DNA from: Ctena decussata
Taxonomy: Eukaryota > Mollusca > Bivalvia > Lucinida > Lucinidae
NCBI GenBank assembly: GCA_963989385.1
Contig: OZ022499.1
Location: 36,642,866-36,706,865 of the forward strand
Length of the DNA stretch: 64,000 bases
Direction: 5' to 3'
Below are positions 25,169 through 38,200 of the stretch, one piece after another. The notes under the pieces are model-generated. The model was given only the letters and a program-made list of their open reading frames with translations. It ran no database searches and was not told the origin of the DNA. Position 1 is the first letter of the stretch, and each line of letters begins with the position of its first letter. Position numbers and translations under genes: made by a program.

Positions 25169-26105
25169 AGTTCAGGTTAACCATATCATATGTCACATGT
25201 GTGTGTTCTGACATGTTTTACCAACATGGATAAGGTTTTTTTTCTATCGACTGCGGTCTGCAAGGGCGTGTAGCAAGGCACGTTTGGCAAACTTACTTGT
25301 GTAAGCTCGAGCAGTACCCATGTAATCTTCGGGCTATTCGAAGATATGTTTACCAAACGTGCCCAAGATATACTCAGGAATCGATAGGTTAGTGTAATGG
25401 TCACAACTACAGTACTATTGCATTTAGGGAATTGAAGTTGCCGTTTTGAATCCTCTTGGAAACTTCCAAAAGTTAAACGGTCAAAAAAGCATCGAATTAA
25501 ATGGAGTGGAATAAGTGGACGAGTATGGATTAACTTCTCCACTCAGTTTTACTGACTTACGATGCCATACTTACAAGAAAGACTATGTAAATGACTTTGT
25601 CCAGTTCATTCAATCAAAATCCATTCCATCCCAGAATTTTAACTATGTCACTCAAAGGAAGACCAAATTTGCCAAAACTTGGAATGGCGGCATCGGCCAT
25701 TCTGCAAGGCCTTTCAGACCGAAAGTGATAGTGACATGGTAACACGAATTCAGATACTTATTGTTTCAGTTTCAATGTGTATGTGTACATATTTCATGAT
25801 TTTCTACAAATTCGACATAGGGAAACAACTTTTGTGATTACCTATTTGCTTTCCTGAAATAGGAAACCTTTCCAAAAGGAGTCTCCACTTTAAAACGAAT
25901 TCGTTCCCAATTCACAATTCATTCCATTAAGAATTTGCCCTCATTGGGAAGGGAGGCAAAATGTAAATGGAAAAGTAGCTTCTTCTTAGAGTATAACCAT
26001 TCACCGAAAACAATTTCTTTTTCTGATAAATAACATAATATATTTTACCTTAGGTTTTTCAGGTAAAGCGGTAGAAATGACGTGTAGGGGTTGGCCAGTC
26101 ATAAT
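25169..26105. other. Spacer with second copy of the 17.95 kb dispersed repeat
   Basis: No gene was called. 25840-25990 resembles 17945-18120. Two open frames around 25190-25740 show no family signature. Confidence 0.4.
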
Positions 26106-26965
26106 CAGAGTTGTCCAACTCTGTTACAACATATGAGGAAATTCAACGACTTTTGTTACAGCAATTATCAGACAAGTATTTTAGCAAACGCTTTCAACTC
26201 TTGTTTGTTTTATGGATATGAATTTCAATGAAGTTCTTTGTATACTTTCTGTACACCTATGATTTCCAAGACAGATAAAAAAGATTGAATGACATATTTT
26301 CATTCACCCTTTTCCCTTTGACTTGCTATATAAAACTTCTCTGCTATGTTACAGAAATTGACCGACTCCGTTTTTATGTTACAGCAATTATCTTTCTGTG
26401 TTACAGCAATCCACAAAGAAAATTCCAGGTTGTTTATAGTCTGTTTGTAAATGTTTCTTTTCTTCCCCTTGACTACAAATGGATGGACATACAACATAGA
26501 CTGATTCAAGGTCAGGACATCGAAAGTCTTTCTCTTGATTGCTCTCCCAGTAATATTCTGTTTCTGATATACACACCTGTAAATCAAATAAATTTTGCAT
26601 AGAACAAGGATAGATCTGCAGATCAAAAACTGCTGAATTTCACGAGTGAATTGCATCGCATGGACATTTCCTTCTTGAATGAAACAAACAGCAATATGAT
26701 CGATATTGAACCTTCCCTTTGCAACCATATGAAAACAATGTCACCCAGTTTTCAGTTTTGTCGTATCTTCTAAGAACATCGGTTACATACGGAAGGGGTG
26801 GGGTTTTTTTTTCTTTTAATGGTAACTGGATAACTCTGTATGAATTCATTCATACCGACACTGGTGTCCAGTGCAGTGACTTTTGAACTAACAGGGCATT
26901 GAGCCTCTTGTCCAGCTTGAGCTTTCATATTGACAAATAATTTTTATGCACACTTTTTGCTGGTG

Positions 26966-26996
<31 letters not shown>

Positions 26997-28593
26997 GTTG
27001 TTGTTTTTTTTTATTTAACCGTGCATAGGATTTTACTTAATATAGTGTCACAGGTGCATGAAGCTTTTTAGATATATGATGGAAAATGTCTGATAGATCA
27101 AACTGTATTTCTCTTTCACGGATATTGAGGACCGTAGATTTATCAGGCCCGGGTCTAGACTACAACCAGCTGGCGGGGCTCTCTCTGGACAACTGGTGGG
27201 ACTTAGAGCATGTAAAGAAAGGTGCCATAAACATGGTTCTAGATAAAATAGAGTATTCGATGACAAATCAAGATAATGTCATACTTACTTTTAAATATAT
27301 GTGTTATGACATCTCATTGGAATCGCCTCGGCGAGGCGATTCCAATGAGATGTCATAACATTTATTTCATTCTAAACTTATGGAATATCATCTCAACATC
27401 GGATGCTCCTGGTTACCTAAATTCCTGCATTATGTTGGACATAGAGCCCCAGGTGGCGGGGCTTGAGCCCCAAAGCCCACCCCCTGGATCCGGGGCTGTT
27501 TATACTTCTTGTTTTCAGGATTTTGTTCATTTGTAACAGGCAAAAGAATTGCAAGCCTGTCATTTGGATGCTCTTTGATTGACTGTTGGAGTACCGCATC
27601 TGGGTCACCTGACTTAAATTGACAATAGTGGCATCCAAGGGTAGCGAAATCAGATTTTTTCATCATTTCATTTTGAAAATACATTATCCGTTAGAAGCAA
27701 GAAACCCAATGCGTGAAAAAAAGTCATTAAATGGGCCTAAAGATTTGCACTCATTTGTTATAAAGAAACAGGGCTTCGGTATTTAACTAAACAGTCAAAA
27801 TTAAGTTGAGAGGCAAAAATAATGCAGCACTTGCATCAGTTGATTTGACCTTTCTTAAAATCAATTTAACAATCTGTTTAAATGAAAAAAATGGTATAAT
27901 TATATATCGGCAGTATGTTCTGACTATACAAACATGACTTATAGACAAATGTTATTTTCATGTGTTTTTTATTATTATTATTAGTATTAGTATTCCCCCA
28001 TTTCAACTATAAAAAATAATGAGGTAAGATCATTTTTCTTTTTCACTAGACCATAATAATGCATTGTAAAAGTCTGTCAATATCTGTAACCACACTCTTG
28101 AAAGTCTGTTAATCGCTGTAACAAGGTCTAATGCTTGCTGTAACACATATTTTCTATAACACACTTTTGATTGTAATTTGATAACATCTACGCTTGTTTT
28201 GGAATATTGTACCGACTACACATAAATGACTGTTTTTGTAGACTAGCATGCAATAAATAATTGTAAACCAAAATTATATTTATCTTCCATGTGCTGCAAA
28301 TCTGACCCATGGTGAGGTGAGTTTATTACATTTTTATAAAACTATCACTTACTTTGTATTATTCAATTCTGACCCATACTTTGTAATGTTGTCTGCCCTA
28401 TTTTACCGAAAATAAGTAATGTATTTACCATTATTTGAGAAGTTTTACTTCTCAGAACTTTTCCTTATGTTTATGTTCATTGAATTACCGTAACAATCGT
28501 TGAATAGCTGTATCAGTGACAGCTAAGTCTGTTAATTGCTGTGACAAAAATCGTTGAATTTCATCATACGTAGTAACAGAGTTGGACAACTGT
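26106..28593. mobile_element. 2.5 kb element with ~70 bp inverted ends and subterminal repeats
   Basis: The left end from 26109 (AGTTGTCCAACTCTGTTAC, then a ...GAAATTCAACGA block and ...CAGCAATTATCAGAC) is matched in inverse by 28526-28591. GTTACAGCAATTA-type motifs repeat near the left end (about 26156, 26347, 26378, 26401) and inverted near the right end (about 28108, 28135, 28530), which looks like an array of subterminal binding sites. No transposase was recognised. It contains a perfect palindrome (27302-27360) and a GT/T microsatellite at about 26963-27012. Target duplications are unclear. Confidence 0.7.
27302..27360. repeat. Perfect 59 bp palindrome
   Basis: Arms of 29 bp (27302-27330 and 27332-27360) are exact inverse copies around a single central G. 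The outer end is TGTTATGACATCTCATTGG and the centre CGCCTCGGCGAGGCG. It has no counterpart in the window and may be a foldback insertion inside the 2.5 kb element. Confidence 0.95.
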
Positions 28594-29660
28594 GATAACA
28601 GATACATTATATTGTATTATCCGAGCCCCGTGATGAAAACAACGTCTGTACATCATCTAAAGTGGCCCTGGCATCTAAACTGGTCCCGAAATCTATTTTG
28701 GTCCTGACAAGCCTCTAAATCGGTCCCGGCTGGCATCTATTATGGTGCGATAAGCAGTCTCTAAAAACGATCCTGAGCGCTTTACGTAAATATATGAAAA
28801 ACTAATCTGTTTCTGCTAAAAACCGCTTCTTACGACTTTATATTCATAGCCTCGGCACAAGTCATTTTAAAAATATTTCTCGTGAGTGTGTGGGAAGGGG
28901 GGGGGCAGGAGGGGCTAGTTTAGCCCCTCCCCCTCTTCTTACGCCTATGTCGTTTTATTTTAATATCGAACGCCAATATTCGTGCATAGAAAATTGAAAT
29001 TCCAGTAAGTTACTGAAACACTACATGTTTCCGTTCCTCGTGTTCTTGCCAACCATTTCCGCATCGAAACGAAAAGAGTTCGATTTTAGCGCGCGCTGGT
29101 ATAATAGCATGTAGGTGAGTACGAAGCATGTTCTCTCACTAGATCGTATGGGTGCAACATATACAGCGCTTACAAATAATTTCATTCTCCCACCGCCAAT
29201 GCTTCATCTTTTTGCATTTATATTGGATAAAGCAAGAAGACTGGCTATATAATTTAGCTTCAAGCAACCGCGACATGATGGTAGATTTGATGATGAGAAT
29301 CAATGTCGCGCACATGGATTGCTTGCCTAAAACAGGGAGAGAGGTATTACGATATAGGGATCAAACGTATATTTTTAAGTTATTCAACAAGGTATTTAAC
29401 TCCCGAGACTAAATTACTGTAAACGATTGCCAGAAGATTCGATTACTTTAATACTCAGTAGCTGCAATACAGGACTAACTTGGAATACAGTCAGACTGTC
29501 CCGGAGACCTGTCCTCATACTATAACAAATCGAATTATATATTATTTTTTAAAAATCATTCAGTCGATTGCACCGGTCTAAGCCCTGAGGAAGCGGCATT
29601 AAAACCCGATCCTGAAAGGCGAGGGATTCAACGCCTCCCGACGGGCAATGTTAATGCCGT
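28594..29660. other. Spacer
   Basis: No gene was recognised. 28650-28780 contains four loose copies of a TCTAAANTGGTCCCG-like phrase. 28895-28945 has a G-run followed by GGGGCTAGTTTAGCCCC, a strong short hairpin. An open frame at 29152-29412 has no recognisable motif. Confidence 0.4.
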
Positions 29661-29957
29661 ATGCACAATAAGTCTTCAAACTTAATTATTAACCGCATTT
29701 TTGAACCCTAGGTTTAAACTTCTTTAAAACCTGGTATCGAAAATTTTATTCGGTTAAAACTATTGCTTAAACCACGAACTGGAAACTTTCAAACCTAAGT
29801 TAATATATAGCCACTCCCTGAATGTCTTTAAATACGGGTTTAATTCGCGGTTTAAGTTTTTTTTTTTCAAACTTCAGTGTGAAAGTTTCAACCCCAAACA
29901 GATTTTCGAAACTTGGTTGTGAGAAGTTCAAACTAGGCTAAAGACTACTTGTGCATT
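29661..29957. mobile_element. Possible 297 bp MITE
   Basis: ATGCACAATAAGTCTT at 29661 is inverted at 29942-29957 (AAGACTACTTGTGCAT) with two mismatches. The interior repeats GTTTAAAC/GTTTGAAA-like words. No target duplication was verified, so the call is tentative. Confidence 0.4.
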
Positions 29958-31554
29958 TGGCTTGCCATACAGTATTAAATATGTTAGACCATTATCTGAC
30001 AGGGCAGATAGCAAAGGTGTGGAAGAAATCAGGGTCTCCGTAACGGTTAAAATATATCCTTTTGTTTTTTCATTTTCCTTTTTGCAAAACAAAGGTGCTG
30101 TTTTGTGTGCAGAATGTGCACAGAATGGCAGAATGTACAGATTTTACGTTCGTATTTTTCGCACCCGAAACATACCAAAGTTTTATTTTTCTCTTTTGAT
30201 ACTTATTAGTTCTGACATATATCTGAATAACAGATCTACCAGGGATATAAAGCCTGACTAATCCAGAATAACAAGGGGTGTCTATTGCTGTCAATCAGAT
30301 GAAATTTTCGATAACCCGTCAAAACTGCGAGCCTCGTTTTAGTAACTGTCATATCTTCAAATTGATATTGACGTTTATGGCGGATTTTGATGGAAGTTGG
30401 ATTCTCTACAGGGATTTTATAGAGTGCAGATGTGGATATCTTAAATGCCTTACATCCAATTAGAAATGATCTTGATACTTCGGAGGCTACTTATATATGA
30501 TACTGCAAAATATCTCAGATAAAAGCAGCTGGAAACTTCAAGTAGGGTGGTATATTGGAATGACAAAACAAGAAGCCCTTATCTATGTAACAGATATATG
30601 GATGGATGATTTATTATATGCCGATATCAGTTTTGCGTTAACGTTTTGTATGCACTCAAAATTTCATTTCATTATCTAGTTCATCCGACGTACGTTTAAG
30701 GAAAATGCTTACAAAGTTAATCACCTGTTTAAAATTGAAGATCTCTTTAAACTGAGAGGTGCAACTTACATTAAGATAGGTTGAAAATAAGAAAGTTATC
30801 ACTTTTTAAAAATTTCAAAGATAGTGCCATGAACGCCGCCATTATGGTGAGGTTGTGACGTCAGAATTTCGAATAAAACATGCATAAACTGAATACTTCA
30901 TGTATACCAAATACATGTATATATTCAATTTTGTGAGTGTTTCCTTTTAAAATTAATTCTTAAATTTTCCACAGAGCATGGTGCAGATATTTTGATTGTC
31001 CGCGTGTCACACAATACATTTGCTGCTCAGTACATGTAGTTATAATTTCACATGTAAGTCTATACTGACTTTTTTAAACATTTTTAAAAGACAGTTACAG
31101 TTGCAATGGGTATTAATGAGAGCTAATGATTTTATTTGTAGAGGGAGAGAACAAAGAAAATGATAATTATATTCTCACAAGGTATACACTAGTAGACCCA
31201 CACTGTTCAAACTTAATTATAGGCATCAACCATTATTATATGCATTCCCGCATTGCCTTGCGTACGTCATATCCTTCGAAGATATCGGTATTTTAATGCT
31301 ACCTATCAGCGATAATGTGCATTCCCGTTGAAACGAGCTCACAGCCCTGGCGATGGACAGGAGAATGATATCGGTTGGTCGGTGTTCTTGCACAGCCACG
31401 GATGAATAAAAAAATATTCTTTCGAAAAAATAACCAAAAAAAATTAAAGTTCATAAAGCTTTAAGCGAAGACATCTGAGGCGCTGACAAATGTTAGGGCT
31501 AATTTTCAGGGGCTGCAAACTATCATCTAGTGATGTCACTGAAACCCATTTATC
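29958..31554. other. AT-rich spacer
   Basis: No gene, RNA or shared repeat was recognised in about 1.6 kb. The open frames are short and lack family signatures. Confidence 0.5.
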
Positions 31555-31830
31555 ATATGACGTCGGTGTTATTCAGTGGATAACGTCGTGTCATGAAACT
31601 CGTATGACCACACGTGTAATAACACTTTGGCGCGTACACGTAACGTCATTGACAACATCCGTGTCAACAATGCGTTTTCTTATGAAATAGTATTTAGTTT
31701 GAAGGCGTTAAAATCCCATTTTAGAGGATCATATGATAAACAGAATGTTACACTCGTGCTCATTTATGAAACTCGCCAAAGGATCGTTTCATAAATTTCA
31801 TATGAAATGACCACGAGTGTAAGATCCTCT
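31555..31830 (+). mobile_element. Foldback element, TTATTCAGTGGATAACGTCG family, copy 2
   Basis: It aligns along its length with 18525-18812 (shared TTATTCAGTGGATAACGTCG, ACACGTGTAATAACACTTTG, ATGATAAACAGAAT). The terminal palindrome is 31745-31825. Its left arm has lost the TTCATATGAAAT segment that the right arm keeps. Confidence 0.75.
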
Positions 31831-32429
31831 ATGTGGAGCACAGTATTGCAACGTTTCCATAAACAAGTTTTGGCCTATGATGATAAGCAAAACATTAAAG
31901 CATGGCCAAACAGCATGGGAATTACCAAGTACAACAACTATGAGCGAGGGTACTATGCAAGAACGTCAACTCATCGCCACATCAATGGTCTGAGCCTGCT
32001 GGATTTGTTATCTTATTGGCGGAAGGTCAATGTTTATCTTGTTTATTAAAACAATAACTTCATTCACACCACTACCATATTAAAATGGTCATAATTCATA
32101 GATAAATATATCATTTTATTCATAAATGACGAAAAGATTTTATTTTCTATTTACTACAAAGAGACCTTTGATCTATTCCCAGTGACTTACTATCTGTTTT
32201 ATGACTACGGATATCATAAGGAGGCAAACTTATTGCTTCTTATTTATGTCTGGGCGATAAAACTGTCCAAGTATAAAGATTATAAAATTCCATGCCCTAT
32301 ATAGATTATTTTGAGAAGATGGGTTACATCCCGATTAGAATTGTTTGTATAAAAGAACTGGATTTTGGCAGTGTAAATTCATCATAGCAAACATTTTCTT
32401 TCGAATCTCGACATATTCTACCAGGACAC

Positions 32430-32620
32430 AGTGTTGAAACAGCAATGAAATAATATAGGGATCAAACATGGTTTTTCATGCATTAACGTTTGCCAGGTCC
32501 CGAGGGAGATGTTGGAAACCGAGGCCGAAGGCCGAGGTTTTCAACATCTCCCGAGGGACCTGGCAAATATTAATGCATTGAAAACAAATGTTTGATCGCT
32601 GTTATTGCATAATTCAACGA
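32430..32620. mobile_element. Foldback element with long hairpin core
   Basis: 32490-32566 is a 77 bp near-perfect hairpin (TTGCCAGGTCCC...GGGACCTGGCAA, centre around GAGGCCGAAGGCC). Weaker inverse matching extends outwards through ATCAAAC/GTTTGAT (32461-32596) to about 32430/32620. It is non-coding and lies about 180 bp from the LTR retrotransposon. Confidence 0.75.
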
Positions 32621-32795
32621 ATTATTCGTTAAAATTTGAGAAAAAACTTGGCACTCTATTTTGTCACCGTTTAACAACCAACGCGCTGGTGCATCTGTTT
32701 ACTAATATTCGTCTTCCGGGCCCGAGAGCATTCATTCTATTCAAAATGGCTGCCATCATCCTATTCAACCTCATTTCGGAAAAGTATCCAAGATG

Positions 32796-32800
32796 GTCGT
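32796..32800. other. Target site duplication, left
   Basis: GTCGT directly before the left LTR is repeated at 43170-43174 directly after the right LTR. Five bases is the usual duplication length for many LTR-element integrases. Confidence 0.9.
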
Positions 32801-35110
32801 TGTTACGCAGAAGGTTTTACACACGGTTGACACGGGTGTAGAGCCTTATGCGTCGCCAGGACGGCGGAGGGTGACTTCCGGTTAAAGGGTTATCTACTAG
32901 TGTAATACACTAACAAGGAAACTCTAACAACGTTAGAATTTTTTTGAAGTTTATATATATATAATGTAAATTTTATACACAACAATACAATTTACAACTG
33001 TCACAATTACAATAATATACAACACAAATCAGTTCATGTCGCTGGCCCAAGTAAGGTGTTTGTTTCAAATCTGTAATCGATTTGCGTACAATACGCAAAT
33101 AGATTACCGTCTGACGTCAACACCGTACTCGGCTCAGCGCCATGAACTAAAGGAAAACACAAAGAACAAAAGACGTCAGTTTGAGCTCATACAAAAAAAC
33201 AAGGCCTTATGTTGGTAGACTTCAATTCGTCGTTCCCTGGATCATGTCATGGGCCAGTCCATATATCATGAGGAACACCAACTCATATAAACACGTGCAC
33301 GATTATATACTGGTCGCTCCCTGGATTGTACCAGGGACCAGTCTATATATATTAAAACACCTTAGTGGACGAACACTGTCCCACACTTGATGTGACCTTC
33401 AAATCTTATCACAGAATCTGGCAAAACTGTGCTAACCACTTCCGCCTACATTTTGTGCTTCCCGCCTCTGCTTGGGAACCTTGCACAAACGGCGTTGTAA
33501 CTGCCTCTACCCGGGTTGGTATTAACCTGGAGACGTTTATCGAATCTCCAGGTGAGACGTGGCTCTAAGCCCTAACAGCTGACTGCCGGACTTGATGTGC
33601 CTAAAAATAACGAACTTACACTTAATACATTGTAACTACATAATAACAATGCGTAAGACTTGGGCCTGTCTTGGAAATACCATACAACGCCCTCGGCGAA
33701 TGCCGAGCATAACGTGCACACGCCAGCCGTGTCACTAGACACGACTCGCGCTCACGATGTAAAGCTAAAAGTGTGCTTACCACTTCCGCCAGTGAAGAAA
33801 CGTAGATCCTACCACGCATGTGCGTCGAAGGATCTGACGTCAAACATTGTCAAGAAGTATACTGACGTCAGCAGGCATTACCATGACATACCCCACATAA
33901 AACATGAATAATCTAAACAATGACTTATTTACATTAAATTGATTGACCAAAATCTAACTCGCATATGTATTAATTCATTTCTTTAAACTAAGCGTAATAC
34001 CATTTGCCATAGAATATAATAGCTGAATAAGCGTTTCTCACACATTTGGGATCATAACGTTTGATCTGACATCATGACATCAATGATGTTATACCATATG
34101 ACGCCGTCTAATGAAGGCAAATCAAACGCATGATGACCAAATGCTACCATTATAACTTATGGAAAAAACCCTTAATGCGGTGCATGCTATGGCGTCAATT
34201 GACGTCACGAGTATATAAATTAGTTCCATTACAAATCAATCTACTTCTATAGGCCACGTATACGTGAAACTAATATAAAAAGTGCTGACGTCGCAATAAC
34301 ATGATGCAACTGACTTCATTTGAATAACATGAATGCAACTGACGTCACATGAATAATATGAATGCAATTGACGTCACTGGACACCAGTGAAACTAATATA
34401 AAAGTGCTGACGTCGCAATAACATGAATGCAACTGACGTCACATGAATAACATGAATGCAACTGACGTCACTGGACGTCAAATAGACGCACACCATTGCA
34501 ACCAACATCAGTGATATAAACTATTTCCGAAATTTACAAAACTTCCTAATATACAAATATTATGCGCAGCATGCTTACTAACAAAATCGGTCGACACATG
34601 CGCAGCCTGATCAGTATAAACAAAATTGGTCGACATATGCACAGCCTGATCACTGTCAACAAAATCAAATCAGTCGACACATATAATCATACCATATCAA
34701 TCAGAAGTCACATTTTTCATTCTTAGCCAAACTATTCTAAATAAATATAATAAAATCTTACCCTTCTAGGTCTTAACACAGAATCTGGGCACACAACAAT
34801 ATAACATCCATCAAGAATTAAACAGCCACGTCTAACTTTTCATTAAAAGATAGGCGTATAAATACTATGCGTCTCACATTAAAATCATGCAACATGCTTT
34901 CCACAATCAAAAGACTCGTGCAGGTATTCACCTTAAAATCATGCAATATGCTGTCCACGAGAGGTATTCACAAACAACCCATGCATAACGTAGCCACAAT
35001 TTCCGTAAATGTTTTATTACCACAGTTACCCTAAAATCTGTAGCCTTACTGATTGAAAGGATTAAAATAATCTCGACGACATAGTGGACGATTAGATCCA
35101 TTTCGTAACA
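32801..35110 (-). repeat. 3' LTR (2310 bp)
   Basis: It begins TGTTACGCAG and ends TTTCGTAACA, giving a perfect 7 bp terminal inverse pair (TGTTACG/CGTAACA) with canonical TG...CA ends. The sequence repeats at 40860-43169 with offset 8059, and I saw no difference between them. The LTR is unusually long. Small open frames in it are duplicated only because the LTR is, and show no protein family signature. Confidence 0.97.
34200..34480. promoter_or_regulatory. Cluster of CRE/ATF palindromes in the LTR
   Basis: Perfect TGACGTCA occurs at 34200, 34340, 34369, 34434 and 34463. Near-matches are TGACGTCG at 34286 and 34408 and TGACTTCA at 34311. A 122 bp tandem duplication (34286-34407 repeated from 34408) carries three such sites spaced 25-29 bp. 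Three more perfect sites lie elsewhere in the LTR at 33112, 33835 and 33863. In the minus-strand element this cluster lies about 630-910 bp into the LTR from its U3 end, where an enhancer would be expected. Every site recurs in the other LTR at +8059. Confidence 0.7.
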
Positions 35111-35113
35111 TAG

Positions 35114-35124
35114 GTTTCCCCTTA
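35114..35124 (-). other. Polypurine tract candidate
   Basis: On the coding strand TAAGGGGAAAC lies four bases before the 3' LTR, the expected place for the plus-strand primer of reverse transcription. Confidence 0.6.
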
Positions 35125-35250
35125 GGGAGAAAAAAACATAACAATGTTTTTTTTCTGAAATAGTACGAAATGCGATCGAATCGTAGGCTATGTCAAAACT
35201 GGAAAACTAGCTATATACACAACAACGGTGCGATGCATAACGTGGCCAAA

Positions 35251-38200
35251 CTATCTACTAAGGTAGTCCGCCCCCAAATTATCCTGGCCGCGGATAGCAA
35301 CGATCCTGAATCTGTACGGCTGTAATTTCATGGCCCAACGCATGATTCGGGGATTGAGCACCTTAGCTGTCTGCATATAAGACAAAGGTTTGTGGTCAGT
35401 TTCAAGTAGGAACTCCGCCCCATACAAGTACTTACGAAATTTCTCAACACCCCAGATAATACCCAGACATTCCTTCTCAATTACAGAGTAGTTCTTTTCC
35501 CGAGGTAACAATTTCTTGCTAGCATAAGCAATCGGCAAACGACCTTCACCTTCGAACTCCTGAAGCAAAATAGCTCCAAGACCAACGTCTGAAGCGTCTG
35601 TTCGAAGTACAAACGGGTTACCTTCTTGAAAAACAGGTAAGCGAAGAATAGGACTAGACGTGAGCCTACTCTTCAGGGTTTGAAATGCCCTTTCATGCTG
35701 ATCTTGCCAATCTTTGATAGAATTAGGTCTATCCCGTTTAGTTAAATCAGTCAGAGGAGAAGCTATGGATGAGAAATTTGGGATGAAACGACGGTAAAAC
35801 CCAGCTAATCCCAGAAAAGATTTAATTTGTCTTTTCGTACATGGACGAGGAGCATCTCTGATAGCCTGTATCTTGTCCTCTTGCGGTCGTACCGTCTGTC
35901 CGACGATATTGTGACCAAGGCACTCGATACTGCCATATCCGATCATGCATTTAGATGGTTTTGCCGTCAATTTGGCCGACCTGAGCCGATCTAACACTTG
36001 ACGTAATGACGTCACATGATCCTTCCATGTTTCAGTGAATATCCACATGTCATCAACAAAGCTGTCAACATTTGGGAGATTGGACAATATGATTCTCATT
36101 AACCTACAAAATGAGGCTCCCGAATTGACCAAACCGAAGGGCATAGTTTTAAACTGGAATAAACCCTTAGGCGTTTCAAATGCCGTCAAAGGTTTAGACC
36201 TTTCAGTAAGACTGACTTGCCAATAACCCTTACTCAGGTCCATCTTTGTAAAGAATTTATGTCCCGACATTTTATTGATAACCTCCTCCATATTTGGCAT
36301 AGGTTCTGCATCGAATTCCGTCACTTTGTTAAGCTTCCGGAAGTCGATACAGAATCTAACCGATCCGTCTTTCTTCGGAACTAGGACAACAGGAGATGAA
36401 TACGGTGAAATCGACGGCTCGATTACCCCTAAATCTAACATATCCTGTATCTCCGTCTCCATGACGTTACGCGTCTTATACGGGATAGAATAACCTTTCG
36501 TCCGTATGGGTTCTGACGTGAGTAGTTTGATATCGTGCTTTATTTGATCAGTTCGACCGGGTAAACTTGATAGTACATCCGGGTACTGTTTAATCAACGC
36601 TTCAACCTCCATACGTTGTTCTGACGTTAACGTATCCGAGATACTGACGTCATTATAAGTTTCCGGCTCTTTAGCTGTCGGAAAAGCACAATCATCAAGA
36701 GAAAATTCATCACTACCATCGTCATCAAGCGACTCTGTAGTCTCAGTAGACAATAAACAATGTGACGGCACACTACGACGTTCGACATATTGTTTCAGCA
36801 TATTAGCATGATATGTACTCACGACACCATTGACGTCGATTTTATAGTCCATTCTATTCACCACATCTACTACTTCATATGGACCCTTCCACTGCAATAA
36901 CAGTTTATTACTGTCAGTTGGCAGTAATAACAGTACTTTATCTCCCACGTTAAATTTACGCGACCTAGCGCGTTTGTCATAATAAGCCTTTTGCTTTACT
37001 TGTACTTTCCGTAAATTATCATGTGCTAACTTACACGTCTGCTCTAACCGTTCTCTCAACTCAATTACGTACTGGTACGTAGACAGAACCTGCTCATCCT
37101 GTACCTCTTCAGACCATAATTCACGTAATATTGCCATAGGGCCCTTAACGTTACGTCCGTATAACAATTCGAACGGAGAAAACCCTAATGACTCTTGCGG
37201 AACCTCCCTTATTGCAAACAGTAGTGCTGGGAGATATTTATCCCAGTCTTTTGGACGTTCTGCGCACATCCTACGTAGCATTTGCTTCAACGTCGCGTGA
37301 AAACGCTCTACGAGACCGTTGCAGATGGGATGATACGGCGTCGTGGTTAACTGCTGGAGTGATAACAGCCTGCTTACTTCTTTCATAACTTCAGCAGTAA
37401 ACTGACTTCCGCAATCTGTTAACATTTCATCAGGTATGCCAACTCTACTAAACATCTCAACTAATGCTTCGGCTACGCGTTCCGTTTCAATGCCGGGTAA
37501 CGCTACCGCCTCGGGATATCTCGTCGCATAGTCTATCATTGTTAAAATATAGCGGGATTTCCTGTCAGAACGAGGTTCTATCGGTCCAACTATATCAACA
37601 GCGACTCGTTTAAATGGTGTGTCAATCTGTGGCAACTTTCCTAAAGGAACCTTAGTGACACGACCTTTTTGAATAGTCCTTTGACATATGTCACAAGATG
37701 TACAAAACCTTGCCACATCACCACAAATTCCAGGCCAAAAGAACTCAGTTAACACTCTATCCATAGTTTTCTTTATGCCCAAATGACCTGACATCAAGGT
37801 TTCGTGCGCCAATCTTAACACCTTTTCACGAAAACCTTCAGGGATAATAAGTTGCAAAGTGACCTTGTTTCCCTTAGTAAACTGCCTATACAATAAATCT
37901 CTCTTTCGAATAAACTTAGTTTCACCCCGGTTCAATCCACGACTAATCGTCACATTCCCAGATTCCACTCTTTGCCTTATGCCATTCAATTTAGGGTCAA
38001 CAACTTGGGCCTGCTTCAATGCCTCCTTATCACTAGCAATAATTTGATCAGGAACTTTAAGTTTCCTATAGACCTCTTCACCTTGCTTAGCCTGTGACCT
38101 AGTCACTGCTGCCATTGCAAAATGGGACATATCGGGAAGTTTTGACCCGTCAATATTTCCAATAACCAGGTCATACAATGTATCTTCCATGCACAATGCC

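Noticed and set aside
33036..33911. Four open frames in the LTR, repeated exactly at 41095-41970
   Set aside because: Their exact duplication is due to the LTR copies. They overlap each other, lie antisense to the element's transcript for the most part and have no family signature.
36035..38047. Plus-strand open frames inside the gag-pol region
   Set aside because: Shadows of the minus-strand polyprotein.
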